A DNA stretch of 64,000 nucleotides. Source: Raffaelea ambrosiae (Eukaryota; Ascomycota; Sordariomycetes; Ophiostomatales; Ophiostomataceae). Below are positions 20,915 to 33,496 of this stretch, piece by piece. Numbering within the stretch: position 1 is the stretch's first letter; each line of letters starts with the position of its first letter. Below the pieces are notes generated by a model that was not told the origin of the DNA, made no database searches, and saw nothing but the letters and a program-made list of their open reading frames with translations. Made by a program: the position numbers and the translations under genes. The stretch lies in the NCBI GenBank assembly GCA_002778195.1, contig PCDI01000003.1, positions 2,811,913 to 2,875,912 on the forward strand, given 5' to 3'.

Positions 20915-21608
20915 GGCGCAAGTGACTGCGCCACGAAATTAAACGTAGTTAGTTAGCATGCACGCCAAACCTCGTTCTCCAATAGCAACCCCAGCCAAGG
21001 CTGTAGGGGTGTGGCAGCAAAAACGCCACAAAATGCGTTTGGTCCCTATTTTCCCAGTTTATTTGCGCTATTTTGGTCAGATTTCTCACTCAGCCATACG
21101 GGTATGATGTACAGCCTGGTGCCAACACATCGCCGTGCGCAAACAATGACAGGCGTTGTCTGGACCCCCGTTTCGTCCTTGTCCGCACGCACGGGCTGGC
21201 TCTGGTGTCTTCGCAACCCCAGACTCTGCCTGACAAGGCGCACCCCACCCCTGCACGAACAGCCTGGCCAGCCGCCGGCCCGTGTCGCTGTCGCTGGCAT
21301 CGAACCAATCGTCCCTGCCGTGTGATAGCTCCTGCATGTATCGCCTACATAGTAGTATGCGCCATCCCAAGTAAGGCTAGTGTCTGTCAAATTGAGCCCG
21401 CCTGGAAGATCCAACACGGCCGACCACCCAGACAACGCAGACACAAGTACCATTTGGAGAGGTTCTGGGCCTTGCATCAAAATGGGCACGCGTATATATA
21501 TTCCATCAACATGTCCATCCCCCAAGGATGCAGCGGGGTTTCAAGTCGTCCCCGTAAACAACATTGTCGTAAAATTACCTCCGTTTTCTCCCTGCCATTC
21601 TTGTGAAG
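20915..21608. promoter_or_regulatory. Intergenic/promoter region
   Basis: 694 bp between two same-strand genes. Short open frames overlap on both strands but none shows a family motif. It presumably contains the dynamin-like gene promoter; CCGTATATATATTCC-like sequence near 21490 is a weak TATA candidate. Confidence 0.35.
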
Positions 21609-23916
21609 ATGGCTCCAATCAATATCCAGACGCAGGACCACCGGGATTTGCTCGATATCATCGACAAGTTGCGATCCCAGGGGATCAGTCGCTATGTACC
21701 CCTGCCCGAGATCATCGTCTGCGGTGACCAGTCTGCCGGCAAAAGCTCCGTCCTGGAAGCCATCTCCGGACTGTCCTTTCCCACCAAGGACAAGCTGTGC
21801 ACGCGCTTTGCCACGGAGCTGGTCATGCGCCGCGATGGACAGTCCAAGATCAACGTTTCCATCACGCCCCACCACAGCCGACCAAAGGCAGAGGCGGCCA
21901 AACTGTCCCAATTTACAGCGACGCTGGACGTCGACGATCCTGATCTAGCCCCCGTTATCGAGTCGGCCAAGCAGGCCATGGGCCTCTCAGACGAGCCAAG
22001 CACCACTGCGCGACGGTTCAGCAACGACGTGCTGCGCATCGAGCTGTCCGGTCCCGAGCAGCCACACTTGACGCTGGTCGACTTGCCCGGCATTTTTCGC
22101 GCGGGCAACTTGCAGCAGTCGGAAGCCGAAGCCCCCATCGTCCAGAAGCTGGTGCTGGACTACATGAAGCGCCCGCGCAGCATCATCCTCGCCGTCGTCT
22201 CCGCCGGGTACGACTTTGCCAACCAGGAGGTCACCCGCTTTTCGCGTCTGCTCGACCCACAGGGCGTGCGCACCATGGGCCTGATCACGAAACCGGACAG
22301 GCTGGACAGAGGGTCGGACTCGGAGCGTGCGTTTGTCGACCTGGCCGAGAACAAGGACGTCCGGCTCAACCTGGGCTGGCACGTGCTCAAAAACCGCAGC
22401 TTCGAGATGCGGCTCGCCACGTCGGCCGAGCGCGACGAATCGGAGGCAGTCTTCTTCTCGGAGGGTGCCTGGCGCCACGTCAACCCAGCGCACCTGGGCG
22501 TGGCTACACTGCGCCCGCGCCTGAGCCGCATTCTCACGAACCAGATCCTTGCCCAGCTCCCGGACATGCTCAACGACATCAATGCCCAGCTCGAGGAATG
22601 CAACCGCGGCTTGGGCAAGCTGGGCGAGTCCCGCACCACCGAGAAGGAGCAGCGCAAGTACCTGACGCGCGTCAGCCTGGCCTTTATGAATTTGGTGCAG
22701 GCGGCCATCGGCGGCGCCTACACAGACGAGGGCTTCTTCGGCGACCCGCTGGACAGCAGCGACTACTACAAGCGCCTCCGCTCCGTCATCCAAAACACCC
22801 TGACCACCTTCGCCGAGACCATGCACCGGGAAGGCCACACGCGCATAGTCGTGGAAGACGATGCGGATATAGATACGTGCGAACGCGAAGTTATCTTCCG
22901 CTCCGACTTCATCGACGAGGTCAAGGTCATGATGACGAACCTGCGCGGGTGCGAGCTGCCAGGCATGTTCAGCCCGGTCGTGGTGGGCCGGCTGTTCCGC
23001 CGGCAGTGCGAGAACTGGCCGGATCTGGCCCATCGGTGTGCCCAGGCGACGCTCGATGCCGCCTTCAAGACGCTCGTGGCCGCGCTGGGGTTCACCGCCG
23101 TCCCCGACTCCGCCGAGAAGATATTGCAGTTCCATATAAAGCCGGCCATGGACGACCTGCACCGTGACTTGACGGCCAAGATCGAGGAGCTCGTGGTGCC
23201 GCACCGCGACGGCCACCCCATCACCTACAATCACTACCTGACCGACAACGTGCAAAAGGCGCGCAAGAAGCGCCTGCATGCGGATCTCGCAAAGTCTCTG
23301 AAATCGTTCTACGGGGTCGACAGCCTCGACAGCGAGACCATGGTCAAATGCAGAGCGGTCGACCTGTTTCAGATGCTGGCCAAGACCACGGAGCCGGACA
23401 TGATGCGGCTCGCCAGTTCGGATGCCATTGATTACATGGAGGCCTACTACAAGGTGGCGCTCAAATCGTTCATTGACGAGGTCAGCGTGCTCGCTGTGGA
23501 GCGTTGCCTCATTCAGAAACTGCCGACGCTCTTCACACCGGACATGGTGTACGACATCTCGACAGAGCAGGTGGCCCGCTTGGCCGGCGAAACGCCCGAA
23601 AGCGCCCACGATCGCAAATACCTGACAGAGAAGAGAGACATCCTGGAAGAGGGGCTGTCGGAGCTGCGTCAGCTGGACAAGCACCGGGTGTACGAGACGC
23701 GTGGTGAGTTCCCCTTTCCCTGCTGTGTGGGATAGACGGCTCTGTACTAACAATCTCATCCCAGATGTCGGCGACGTCGGCTCAATTTTGGACGGCGTGA
23801 AGGAGATCACCGTCGGCAGCTCGAGAGACAGCAGTTCTCACGATTCCAGGGCCTCTCGCAGCCCGTCGCCCACCCCGGACGAGGGTGCTGAAGAGAGCAG
23901 CGAGGAGGATCTGTAA
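21609..23916 (+). CDS. Dynamin-like GTPase (748 aa, 2 exons)
   Basis: Large GTPase of the fungal Mx/dynamin-like group. The G domain is intact: P-loop GDQSAGKSSVLEAISG (G1), the LCTRFATEL switch (G2), LTLVDLPGIF (G3) and LITKPDRLD (G4). Middle and GTPase-effector regions follow, including LTRVSLAFMNLVQAAIGGAY and the C-terminal LAGETPESAHDRKYLTEKRDILEEGL characteristic of the GED. There is no PH or Pro-rich domain, unlike classical dynamin. A final small exon (after intron 23704-23764) adds a Ser/Asp/Glu-rich acidic tail. Fungal relatives are implicated in membrane remodelling; many occur as lineage-specific paralogues in accessory regions. Exact role unknown. Confidence 0.9.
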
Positions 23917-24357
23917 AATGACCGTCTCCTCGAGTCTATTGGTTGGTGCGGGTCTGGCACAGATGGATTGTAGGGCGTCCTTGTGTATACAGGAAAATTG
24001 TAAAGAGTAAGATTTTTGATTTAAGAAAGGTCAGAATAAAAGGTGTATTATCAGGTGGTTAGAGCTTGCTATTCAATGACATGGAGTTATCCCAAGTATT
24101 ATTATTTTACCTTAACTTATAACTACACCGTACTTGTTTAAACGTAAACCCGTTTAGTATTTGTATTGGGGTCCTGGCTCGGCGGTCCGTGACACCTCCG
24201 TCTGTGCGGGATCCCCTCCACACTGTGACTTCACACAGTGTCAGTGATCCCAAACCCCTCTTCAAAGCAATAATTCTCGAGTAAAGCATACACTGCACTC
24301 CGTTTTCCCTCTTCTTTCCATCTCTTGTCTCTTCCCATGCAACTTCCATCTTCCACG
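23917..24357. promoter_or_regulatory. Intergenic region
   Basis: 441 bp between two same-strand genes, AT-rich between about 24000 and 24160. A short inverted pair CACACTGTGACTTCACACAGTG lies near 24220-24241. No gene seen. Confidence 0.35.
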
Positions 24358-27266
24358 ATGGCGACTCCCGATCGCCCTCCTTCGCCTGCCTCAGATATCG
24401 AGGGCCAGCGGCCAGGCGAAACTACGGCGGAGTATACAGACCGGCTGATAACACAGATCAAAGAAGAGCGACGTCTGAGAGAAGAAGAACGGCGTGGGAG
24501 ACTACAGGCGGACCTCGAAGCCAGACGAGCGATTGAGAGTCAACGCCAAACGGCCCGCTCCAACGAGTTGCTTCAGGAAGAACTACGACAACAAAGGGAT
24601 CAAACCGATCGTACGTCTTCTATTTCCCGGTTATGTTTCCCCGTTTCCACTCTCTAACCAACCCAGCTCAGGTCCTGTCAGCCTACTTAGCCCAAGTCTC
24701 CCGTTTGCAGACACACGCTGTCCGACTTCTTCCTTGTCAGCGACCAGGAAACATTCCGGAGCACGTGCAGAGATCCTCGGCCTCGGCCTCGGGTACAACG
24801 TCTCGATCGTCTAGTCCTCAGCCGACGACGTCGGGCCGCACTGGTATTGTGAAAAAGTATTACCCTTTACGTCTTTGTCCTTGGGTCGACTTTCGCGACC
24901 AGGTGCAACAAAAAGGCTTCGCACGCATTTACGGTGTGCTCCAGTCAGCTCAGCACAGTCTGCCTTCCCGCGGGTGGGTTCAGAAGGATGAAGAAACGCT
25001 GCTCGAGGACCTGCCTTTGCTTGCTTTAACCCAAAAAGGCGCCCTGAACGCGGCGCGGACTCACGGCTTCTTGAAGACGGTGCTCCTGACCCCTGCCTCC
25101 CGTATTCTCAACGAGTACTTAAACCGCGGCCTCGGCGCAACCAAGAAGATCTTCTTCGACACAGCTGTGCAGTCTGTACCCACTGTCTCCCGGTCGGTTT
25201 CGAGCACGGAACAGGTCGAGAATGCCGACAGCCCAGAAAGCACACGGAGTGCGAGCAACAACCAGGCACCACAGGCGGTTTTGCCTGACTGTCTTGTTCT
25301 TTGCGTGGACTCGGCGGCGACAGCCGCAAACCCAGTGCAGCTTGTTGCTTCTGGCGAGCACAAGCCTTTGCACGCCGTCCGAGCGGCGTCTGTTTCTCAA
25401 ATCATCAACGGCTCGCTCTCTGAGGATCTGATGATTCGACTGGCACGGCAAGCCTTAGCACGGCGTGAAAAGAGCATGGCCAAACAGCAGCAGTCTGCAG
25501 ACAGGGGACGAGCATCAGCATCAGCAACGTCGGCAGCGCCCGCAGAACCAGTTCTAGAGCCAGGTCATGGACTTGTTTCCGACGCGACATCCAAGACTCA
25601 GAAAATGGACAAACTGACCTACTTTTCCTATGCGTTGACACAGACGTATCATTACATGCTGATGGCCGGAATCGAGTTTGGTTTTCTGGCGACTGGCGAA
25701 GTCCTCGTGTTCCTGCGCATTCCGGAAGAAGATGCCACGACGCTGTATTACCACGTCTCTCTCTTCCCGATTCCCGGTCGTACAGCGGAGGACGACAGCA
25801 GAAGCAGCGGCAACGACACACCACTCTCCCAGGCCGTGACAGAAGCACGGTATCCCGCGCCGGGCGATCCTGTGGATGAAGAAGCACTGAGCGAGCTGCC
25901 GATTGCCCAAATGGTCAGCTTCTGCGAATATGCCATGCATGCAGAACGCCGGTCTTCGTCGTGGACAGTGGAACAGATGGCCAAGCTGGCCCAATTCCCC
26001 GACCTGCCACCGGGCGTTGCTTCTCAATACGACCGAAGGCCGTCTTCACAATTGGGCAGACGACGACGATACGACGACGGCGACGGCGATGGTGATGGCG
26101 CTGGCAGCCGTGGTGGCGACAGCGACGGAAACGGTCCTCGTCAACTACAAGTTCCGTACCGGAGCAGCCGCGTTCGAACAGCATCGCCTTTGCAACAACA
26201 CATGCCATCCCGTCAAAGTCCAGGGCCTGCAGATGTGATGAATGCCGATATTTCGACAACTTTTTTGTCTACCCCGTGTGATTTACGGACCCGGCCTCGG
26301 CCGTCCCGCAAGGTAGAGCTGCCTACTCTGCCCTACTGCACACATGCCTGTCTTTTGGGCCTTGTACAAAACGGGCCCTTGGATTCGCAATGCCCAAACT
26401 ATGCGCTTCATCAGGCAGCCGGAAGACAAGGGGAAGCAAAGCACACTGACAGCCAACACCCCCTCACGTCCCTACAACTTGCTGGGCGGATTCGGGACCA
26501 ATTGTTTGACACGCCCGAAGTCGATTGCGAATGCTCTCTTTCGCACCGCGGTGCCGTTGGCTATCCGTTCAAGCTGACACTGACAGGCTTTGGCTATACT
26601 TTGGTTGGCAAAGCGGTTCAAGAGAAGCATGGGCGGCGCTTGGTACGCGAGTCGAAGATTTACAAGGCCTTGCTTCCTCTGCAAGGCTCTGTGATTCCCG
26701 TTCACCTCGGTCTTATCCGGCTTCATGTTGGCTACCCGATATTGAGCGACTTTCTACAGCTGCCCTACATGATGCTTTTGTCTTATGCCGGGGAGTCAAT
26801 GTTGGGGTCTCTGATGAAGAGCGAAGAGGAAGAGGAGTGCGAAGATGGAGGAAAAGGAATCATCTCTCCAGAAATGGCCCGCGACCGTGCAGAAGCTGTG
26901 CGCACAGAGCGAGAGCTAAAGAGCTGGGGCCTGGACGACGAAGACGACAATGTGAGCAATTTCCGGTGGTGCGGCGAAGCAGGACGGGCCATGCGGATTG
27001 ATTTCGAGCGGGCCTTTCTGGTTCCGTTGCGACACGGAAAGCGTCCTCTACAGGTATCGACGGATTTTCACGCCTCATACCCCTCACAAACTTCACAGCT
27101 ATCGCACTCGTCACAGACAGCAAGCAGCCACGACACGCCAACGACGCCAATGTTGGAAGAAGCCGACCAACCGAATTCGGCCAGGGAAACGCGGGGAGAA
27201 CCATCGATGAAGCGGACGAGGCTTGACAGCAAAGCTGCTGACATGGAGGGGGGGGTATGCTTATGA
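24358..27266 (+). CDS. Fungal kinase-like-fold protein with degenerate catalytic loop (950 aa)
   Basis: Belongs, by recognisable landmarks, to a multi-copy Pezizomycotina family with a C-terminal protein-kinase-like fold. An N-terminal coiled coil (LITQIKEERRLREEERRGRL) is spliced at intron 24611-24666. Landmarks are TQTYHYMLMAGIEFGFLATG followed by EVLVFLRIPEEDATTLYYHV, then PYCTHACLLGLVQNGPLDSQ, FKLTLTGFGYTLVGKAV and PLQGSVIPVHLGLIRL. Where relatives have an HxD(x4)N catalytic loop this protein has DDEDDNVSNFRW: the Asp and Asn are kept but the His is Asp. The metal-site DFG equivalent is RIDFERA. A disordered, Asp/Gly-rich insert (DDGDGDGDGAGSRGGDSDG) sits mid-protein. Possibly a pseudokinase. 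Members are often amplified in repeat-rich or subtelomeric DNA. Confidence 0.75.
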
Positions 27267-27700
27267 AGCTGACGAGTCGTCAGCGGCTCCGTTTATTCTT
27301 TTTGTTTTTTGGGAGAAGGAGGGGAGTCGACAGAAGCAAGGACAAGAAAGTCTTGATCAGGAGGAGGAATTCCAGCGAGCCTCCAGTGCCGGACGGTACC
27401 GTATTGATAGACGTCTATGACACAAGTTTCGCCAGGCATTGAAGTATTGAGATGCCTGTGAACGTTGCTGTTGAGTCTGCAGATGGAATGCAAGCAAATG
27501 CTCACCTACAATCGGGGGCTTCAAACATTGGTCCTGCTTACACGTGACCCGGCCATTCCCCGAGTCCTTGTCCTGCACCCCCTCACCGGACGACGTCGGG
27601 ATCTCACGAAAAAAAAATCTGTTTGTTACCCCCTTGATCACCGTAGTTCTCGATGGACAAGACTTCTACGTGGCTGCAGCATGCTGTGTTTGTGAGCACC
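27267..27700. promoter_or_regulatory. Intergenic/promoter region
   Basis: 434 bp between two same-strand genes. No motif beyond short A and G runs. An in-frame upstream ATG at 27653 could extend the next protein by 16 residues. Confidence 0.35.
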
Positions 27701-30112
27701 ATGGAGCCCAAGCAAGAGTTCGCTACTTGCACGACATGCGGCGCGTCTTTCGGGCGACAGGAGCACTTCAAACGACATATACGCACAACACGTAAGTCTG
27801 TCTGTTGCGCTGTCCTTTGTAGGTCCCGGGAATAACCTTATATGAAGCACTGACAACTCTATACAGATACAGACAGGCGTTTCCATGTCTGCGAGTTTTG
27901 TGGACAGGAGTACAAGAGAGGGTTAGTCCTCACAGGCACGAAGACCAAATTTTAGTTTCACTCACAGGCTCTGACGCGAAAACAACTCTATGAAGAGATG
28001 GCTTGCGAAGGCACCACAGGACCTGCACAGCCAGGGTTGAACAAGGCTGTGATATCCCACAAGGGGCTGGTGGCGGCAGGCCTAGGCGTGCATGCAGGAG
28101 TTGTGCGACGCTACGAAGAGCTTGCGACCTAGGCCGTCCCTGCCACGAGTGTGTAAAGAGGGAAAAACACTGCGTCTATGGAGATCCAGAAGAATCGAGC
28201 AAAACAGCTGGTGTGTCTCCTACCGGGGCTCCTACCGGGGCTTCCTCGATTCAAAGAAACACGGATCAGCGGAATAGCAGACGCGAGGACGAGCCAGCTG
28301 CGTCATCTCAGATTCTCACTCGTGAGGTGTATAGACAAGCGCAGCTGGACAAGCAGCAACTCCTCCCAGACGTGCCCTTGGAAGCACCAGTGAGCTTGCC
28401 ATTTCTACAGAGACTTCGGCGTTTCGACTTTTTGTTGAATTTCACACACACAAAAACTGGCGTCGACAACTCGTACAACTACAAGCGGCCAGTGAAAGCA
28501 CGGGCAGCCTGGCGTCTTCGGGACGCCTCCGGGGAAACGAGCAATTCAAGCGCCATCGACCCCAGTGTCTTAGTAGTGCCGACACATGGGATGTATGGCC
28601 CAGACTCTGCCTGCATCTTTGATGCTGGAAAAGAGAGCTTCTCGTATGCGCTCCAGTCCAGGGCCATTTGTGATCTGATCCAGTCTGTGGCATCCTTGGC
28701 ACTCACCGGCGAGGAACTGTCGGCCATCGAGCGCGCAGCGCACTGGCTCTTTCCGGGAACGAGAATCAGAGACAACCTCGAGGTCTTCTGGGACCGGTGG
28801 CATCCACACTGTCCCATCATTCACCGCCCAACATTCGACGTCGCCACCGCGGCACCCGCCCTTGTCATGGCCATGGCCATTCTCGGCGCGTTCTTGTCCC
28901 CCACGCCAGACGGCATTGACCAGGCCAGGACTCTCCTTGATGTGGCTGAGGATGTGGTATTTCGGCTTAGCGTGTTTGGCCAGGCTGGCTTTGCACCGAC
29001 TGTGATCGCCTGTGACCCCGGCTCACCAGCCCCGTTCCAGGCGGCCTACTTTATCTGCATTGCCCAGAAATGGGAGGGTCCTGCTATGGCCCGACAGCGA
29101 ATACGTCGTCACCGCTTTACTGCTTATGTTACCGTGGGTATTCACTCCTTTTTTTTTTTCTTTTCCGGCCTGTATGTTTGCTGAGTTCCATGGCAGGCTG
29201 TGCGAGACTCGGGCTATCTACAGATTACTCATAGCCACAACATTGCATCTGGCCAAGATGACGCGACGACGTGGAAGGCATTCATCCAGAACGAGGAACG
29301 AATACGGTACGTACCAGCAGGATACTGCCCGATTTCCAATGTCATGTACGACAACGTGGTCCGCTGACTCTCTATTTACTGACAGTGTGGCAACATACGT
29401 CTTCCTTCTCGACTGCGGTTTTGTCGTTTTTCACAACTCGGCTCCCAGAATGGTGCTTCATGAGATGCGCAACGAGCTGCCTTGCCTTGGTTTTCTATTC
29501 GAGGCTGGGTCTGCGTCCGAGTATCACGAGCTGCGTCGTCAGGCGAGCCTTCCAATGCCAACACTCGTCGAGGCACTGGGCGTTCTTTCGTCTCCATCAA
29601 ACAGCGTTTCCTATCGTACATTGCTATGTCCTGCGAGTAGCCTAACTTTATTCGCACTCGTGAATGGTAAATTCCTACACCCACACCGTGATCATTGTCG
29701 AAGTATTTTTTTCTTTTTCTTTTCTTTTCTTTTTTTGGTACTGACATCTGGTATAGCATTGCATGTTTTACTCTACCACCAGCGTATGTCATCCATGATA
29801 GGTCCTTTCTTTACGACTTCCTTGCGCAGGACAGTGGAGAGATGGGAGGAGATGTGGCGGTTGAACTCGAGCGGATGGCAAACCTCATTGGCCAAGGACA
29901 GTGGCTTGTTCATGTACCAGGCTCCGGAATTCGCGGCTCTTGTCCGGCTTCATCTAGACGTTGCCGACTCGCTTGCCAAGGAGGACGGCTCTCGCACGCC
30001 ATTCTTGTCCTCAGGCACTAGCTATCGTAACCTACTCCCTGCCCCGGACCAGACAAGCATGGAACAGCTGGCAGACCTGATCATGCAGTTTGAAGCTTAC
30101 GGTATTTCCTAG
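27701..30112 (+). CDS. Hybrid C2H2 + Zn2Cys6 transcription factor (676 aa, 6 exons)
   Basis: Three metal-binding modules in a row, a known but less common fungal design. Finger 1 is CTTCGASFGRQEHFKRHIRTTH; finger 2, assembled across introns 27792-27866 and 27922-27995, is CEFCGQEYKRGDGLRRHHRTC with Cys as last ligand; then a binuclear cluster CRSCATLRRACDLGRPCHEC plus VKREKHC. The rest is a fungal-specific regulatory domain: LFPGTRIRDNLEVFWDRWHP and HCPIIHRPTFDV, KWEGPAMARQRIRRHRFTAY, and TYVFLLDCGFVVFHNSAPRM. Further introns are 29134-29196, 29307-29385 and 29667-29756. The intron choices close the frame to 677 codons. It runs into the alpha/beta hydrolase tail (52 bp between stops), next to a P450; it may control them. 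Confidence 0.85.
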
Positions 30113-30164
30113 TTACAGAAGATAGCGAGTCGAAAGTTGACAAGTATTGTGTCACTTCATCTCC

Positions 30165-31216
30165 TTATTTACAAGTGGCGAATTTCTCGATAAATTGGAC
30201 AGCTCTGGCCAGGCTCGGCAAAAAGCCGTGCGTGTCACCGGGAGACCAAATGTCCACGTCGTCTGGGACCCCCCGGACATCAAAGCCGTGGTCTTGGCCT
30301 GGGACAATTTCCAGATGCACCTGTACCCCCACGTCCCCAAGATCTTTTGCCAACTTTTTGCTGAGGTCCACGGATACCGACGTATCGGCATCTCCATGGA
30401 GAAGCACCATGGGCGGCAGCTTAGAGTGAAGCCCGAATGTTGCCGGAAACAAGAACCGATAGCGCTCGGGAACGACACCGGTCCCGTCCTGGGCAATTTT
30501 CTGTGCCAGTCCTCGGATGCCCGTCATCAGGTCGGCGTAGATGGCGGCCTCGTGGATGGCCTTGATCCACGTAAACCGGGCATCCTTGTTCGGGTCGGGA
30601 GGGAACGGATATCCATCGATGGCCGGCCCTTGCTCCGCTGCTTTGTAGATAGCATCCACGGTGGATGGCAAGTTCTCGACGGCTGCCTTCAGGGGCGTGC
30701 CTGGCTGGATGTATCGCGGTGCCAGGAGGTCCAGCATGCCATACACAGAGAGCACCGCTGCGATGGGGGGCGCGTCGGGGTGAGCCGCGGTGGCCAAGGC
30801 GAGATAGCCGCCGGCGCTGGACCCTGCGACCACCAGAAGGCCGGACTTGGCCACGTTCTCGGACACCCACCGGGCCGCGTCCACGGCATCCTGGACGACA
30901 TCGGCGCCCGACGCCTCGGGGATCAGTCGATAGGACGGCGTGGCATAGGCCCATCCGCGCTGGTGGCAGGCGTTCATAAGCCAGTGGGCTGGGAACGTGA
31001 CCTTTTCTCCGAACACCTAAAGCAGAAGACGTCAGTGACCTCGGGTTACTTGTCTCCAAAGTGACAGGCCATATGTACCAGGTATCCGCCATGATAATGC
31101 ATGAGCAGCGAGGCGGTCTCTTTGTCAAAGTTCTCTGGATAGTGGATATCCACCGTCAGGCCGAGATTCCCAGCCTGCTTGTAGATGTGAGTCGAGACCC
31201 GGGGAGATGACGCCAT
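30165..31216 (-). CDS. Alpha/beta hydrolase-fold esterase (329 aa)
   Basis: Hormone-sensitive-lipase-like (fold-3) serine hydrolase. After removing intron 31017-31078 the oxyanion motif reads MHYHGGYLVFGEK, with HGG in place of the full HGGG. The nucleophile elbow is VVAGSSAGGYLAL (GSSAG), the acid is the Asp in LLHGDADTSVS, and the base is the His in PGQDHGFDV. No signal peptide or anchor is visible, so it should be cytosolic. It would cleave small carboxyl esters or lactones. It is divergent from the P450 gene across 600 bp and tail-to-tail with the hybrid regulator, suggesting a three-gene detoxification or catabolic group. Substrate unknown. Confidence 0.87.
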
Positions 31217-31815
31217 TCTGGAATCGCGATCGGTCGAATGCGTAGAATTCGTAACTATTCGGCTGCTGTTCGCTCGTTACTTTTGAGTGAGCGTAGAGAC
31301 TTGCTGCCAAAGCGGCAAGAGCGATGAGCGACTGCAGAACAACTCCGGTATCAAAACTCCTAGAGAAACTGTGCGCTGTGTGATATCTCCGCCTTTCAGT
31401 CGTTGATGTCAGGGTTCTGTGATTTCTGCGGAAGCAGCCATCCAGAATAGACTGCATTACCTAAGACCGAATTCCCGGCATTTGGACCGGCCCAGTGCTT
31501 TGGCTGCATTTCACTAGCGGAAAAGCCCCTCCCCCTCCCCGACCCCGACTGCTAAAGTAGCGGGAAACCCCCCCAGCTTTCTCAGTTGTGCAACCAACAG
31601 CTTTTCTGTGGTTGTTTCCATCTGGCATAACATGGGGAGGACAGCAATATGTGTCTACTTCCACAGCCGTGATCATCTGCCGATGGACAATCCCATAGAT
31701 GTATCTTGCAAGAGAGTCAAGCTTGAGAACATGTATATTAACCCGGCCGGACGGGCAATTCAAACAATGATTGCAGTCTGTGTGTACGTAAACGAGAGTT
31801 TCCAACGCTGTAACC
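31217..31815. promoter_or_regulatory. Divergent promoter of hydrolase and P450
   Basis: 599 bp between outward-facing starts. A short C-rich/G-poor stretch (31528-31575) has CCCCTCCCCCTCCCCGACCC-like sequence. No gene and no clear repeated site seen. Confidence 0.4.
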
Positions 31816-33496
31816 ATGGACGTCCTTCACTTTTCTGTCCCTTATGCCCTTCTTCTTGTTGGCCTGGCGGCTGTATACGTCCTCTATCAGCGATTCCTAC
31901 ACCCACTTTCTGAATATCCTGGACCGTGGCTGGCATGTCTTAGCAATACTTGGAAAGCTTACCATATCTACCGCTTGGACCTTCACGAGGTCTTGCTGGA
32001 CGCTCACCGTCGGTACGGTCCGATCGTGCGAATCGGCCCCAACGACCTGCACTTCTGGAACGCGGCCGCCATCGCGCCCATCTACAAGGCGGGTCGGCAG
32101 ATGGGCAAGACCGAGTTCTACGATGCCTTCACCGCATTCCGGCCAAACCTGTTTGGTGGCAGGGACGAAGACGTAGGCATTGATACACGGCCCGTCCACT
32201 CCCAGCAACAAGCGCTCACACTCGTCTAGGTCCATGCCTGCCGGCGACGGCAGCTCTCCCACGGATTGTCGCAGGCGTCGGTCGCCAAGATGGAGTCCAT
32301 CATCGAGATACAAATCGATGTGCTGGTGAAAAAGCTGCAAGTATTAGCAGACGAAGGACAGGTCTTTGATCTCAAGCACGTTCTTTCGGCATACGTTCTG
32401 GACATTCTGGGAGAGGTTGCGTTCGGCCGCTCGTTCGACGCGCAGGCCGCAGAGGTGGTCCCCGAAGTATCCGCCATCAACGACCACCTTCTCCTGTCCT
32501 GTGTCATCGGCTCGCTGCCGTGCCAGAACCTTCTCAAACACATCGTGCGGTGGTCGCCCGTGCCGTGGGTCCGCAGGCTGATGAAGAGCCGGAACAAGCT
32601 CAAACAGACGTGCGCGGGCCGCGTGGACGGCAGGACGACCGGGTCGCCGGACACGCGCGGCGACATTCTGCAGCATCTGCTCGATGCCACTGACCCACAG
32701 ACGGGAGCCAAGCTGACCGACGCCGAGATCAAGTCCGAGGCATTTGCGATGCTGTGCGTTTACGTGCCACTGTGTCTTTGGGTCGCAAGCTTTCCTTTTG
32801 TAGTACTTCTGCTGATGCATCCCGCGTGTAGAGTGGCAGGATCCCATACGACCTCGGGCAGCCTCGGCTTTCTCTTTTGGCATATATTGCACAACGACCA
32901 AGTCCGGTCCAAAATGGAACAAGAAATCAAAGAGACGCTCGGGGGCCTTCCAGAGAACACAATCGCGTACCCCATCAGCGGCTTGGAGTCGTCCCTCGGA
33001 TACACACGCGCATGTGTCCAGGAGAGCTTTCGCATCACACCAGTCTTTACCATGTGTCTGTGGAGACGGGTGCTCAACCCTGCCGGAACAATCATTGACG
33101 GTCATCTCATTCCATGCAAGGCAAGCCATTCTCTATCCAGCCGTCCATGGACGCGCCCGTCTAACCGCTGCTCTGCAGACAAATGTGGCCATCTCCAACT
33201 ACGTCCTGCATCACAACCCAGCCATATGGGGTCCAGATACGGAAAATTTCGTACCTGACCGTTTTTACACACCCGAGAGGAAGGACATCCAGAGCAGCCT
33301 CATCCCATTCAGTGTTGGCCACCGCGCCTGCATCGGCAGAAACCTCGCCCTGACCAACATGTGGAAAACACTAACCACACTCCTGGTCCAATTTGACTTT
33401 CAGCCGCTCTGTCAAGATCACCATGTCCGGGTTGAAAGCTCTGGAATTGGAGAGATCCGAGGGCCGTTTTTGTGCAAGGTCACGCGGAAAGTGTAG
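31816..33496 (+). CDS. Cytochrome P450 monooxygenase (495 aa, 4 exons)
   Basis: Microsomal haem-thiolate monooxygenase. An N-terminal anchor (VPYALLLVGLAAVYVLYQRF) precedes the Pro-rich hinge LHPLSEYPGPW. C-helix region HACRRRQLSHGLSQ follows intron 32173-32229. The I-helix is LVAGSHTTSGSLGF, with His where most P450s have Asp/Glu before the Thr pair. The K-helix ExxR is ESFR, the PERF-type motif is FVPDRF, and the haem loop FSVGHRACIGRNLA contains the Cys ligand. Intron 32754-32831 splits the I-helix. The last intron, 33121-33178, must use a GC donor (AAG|GCAAGC) to join IPCK to TNVAIS; it contains a CTAAC branch site. All coding landmarks are present, so the gene looks intact. Class II, needing a separate reductase. 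Confidence 0.92.
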
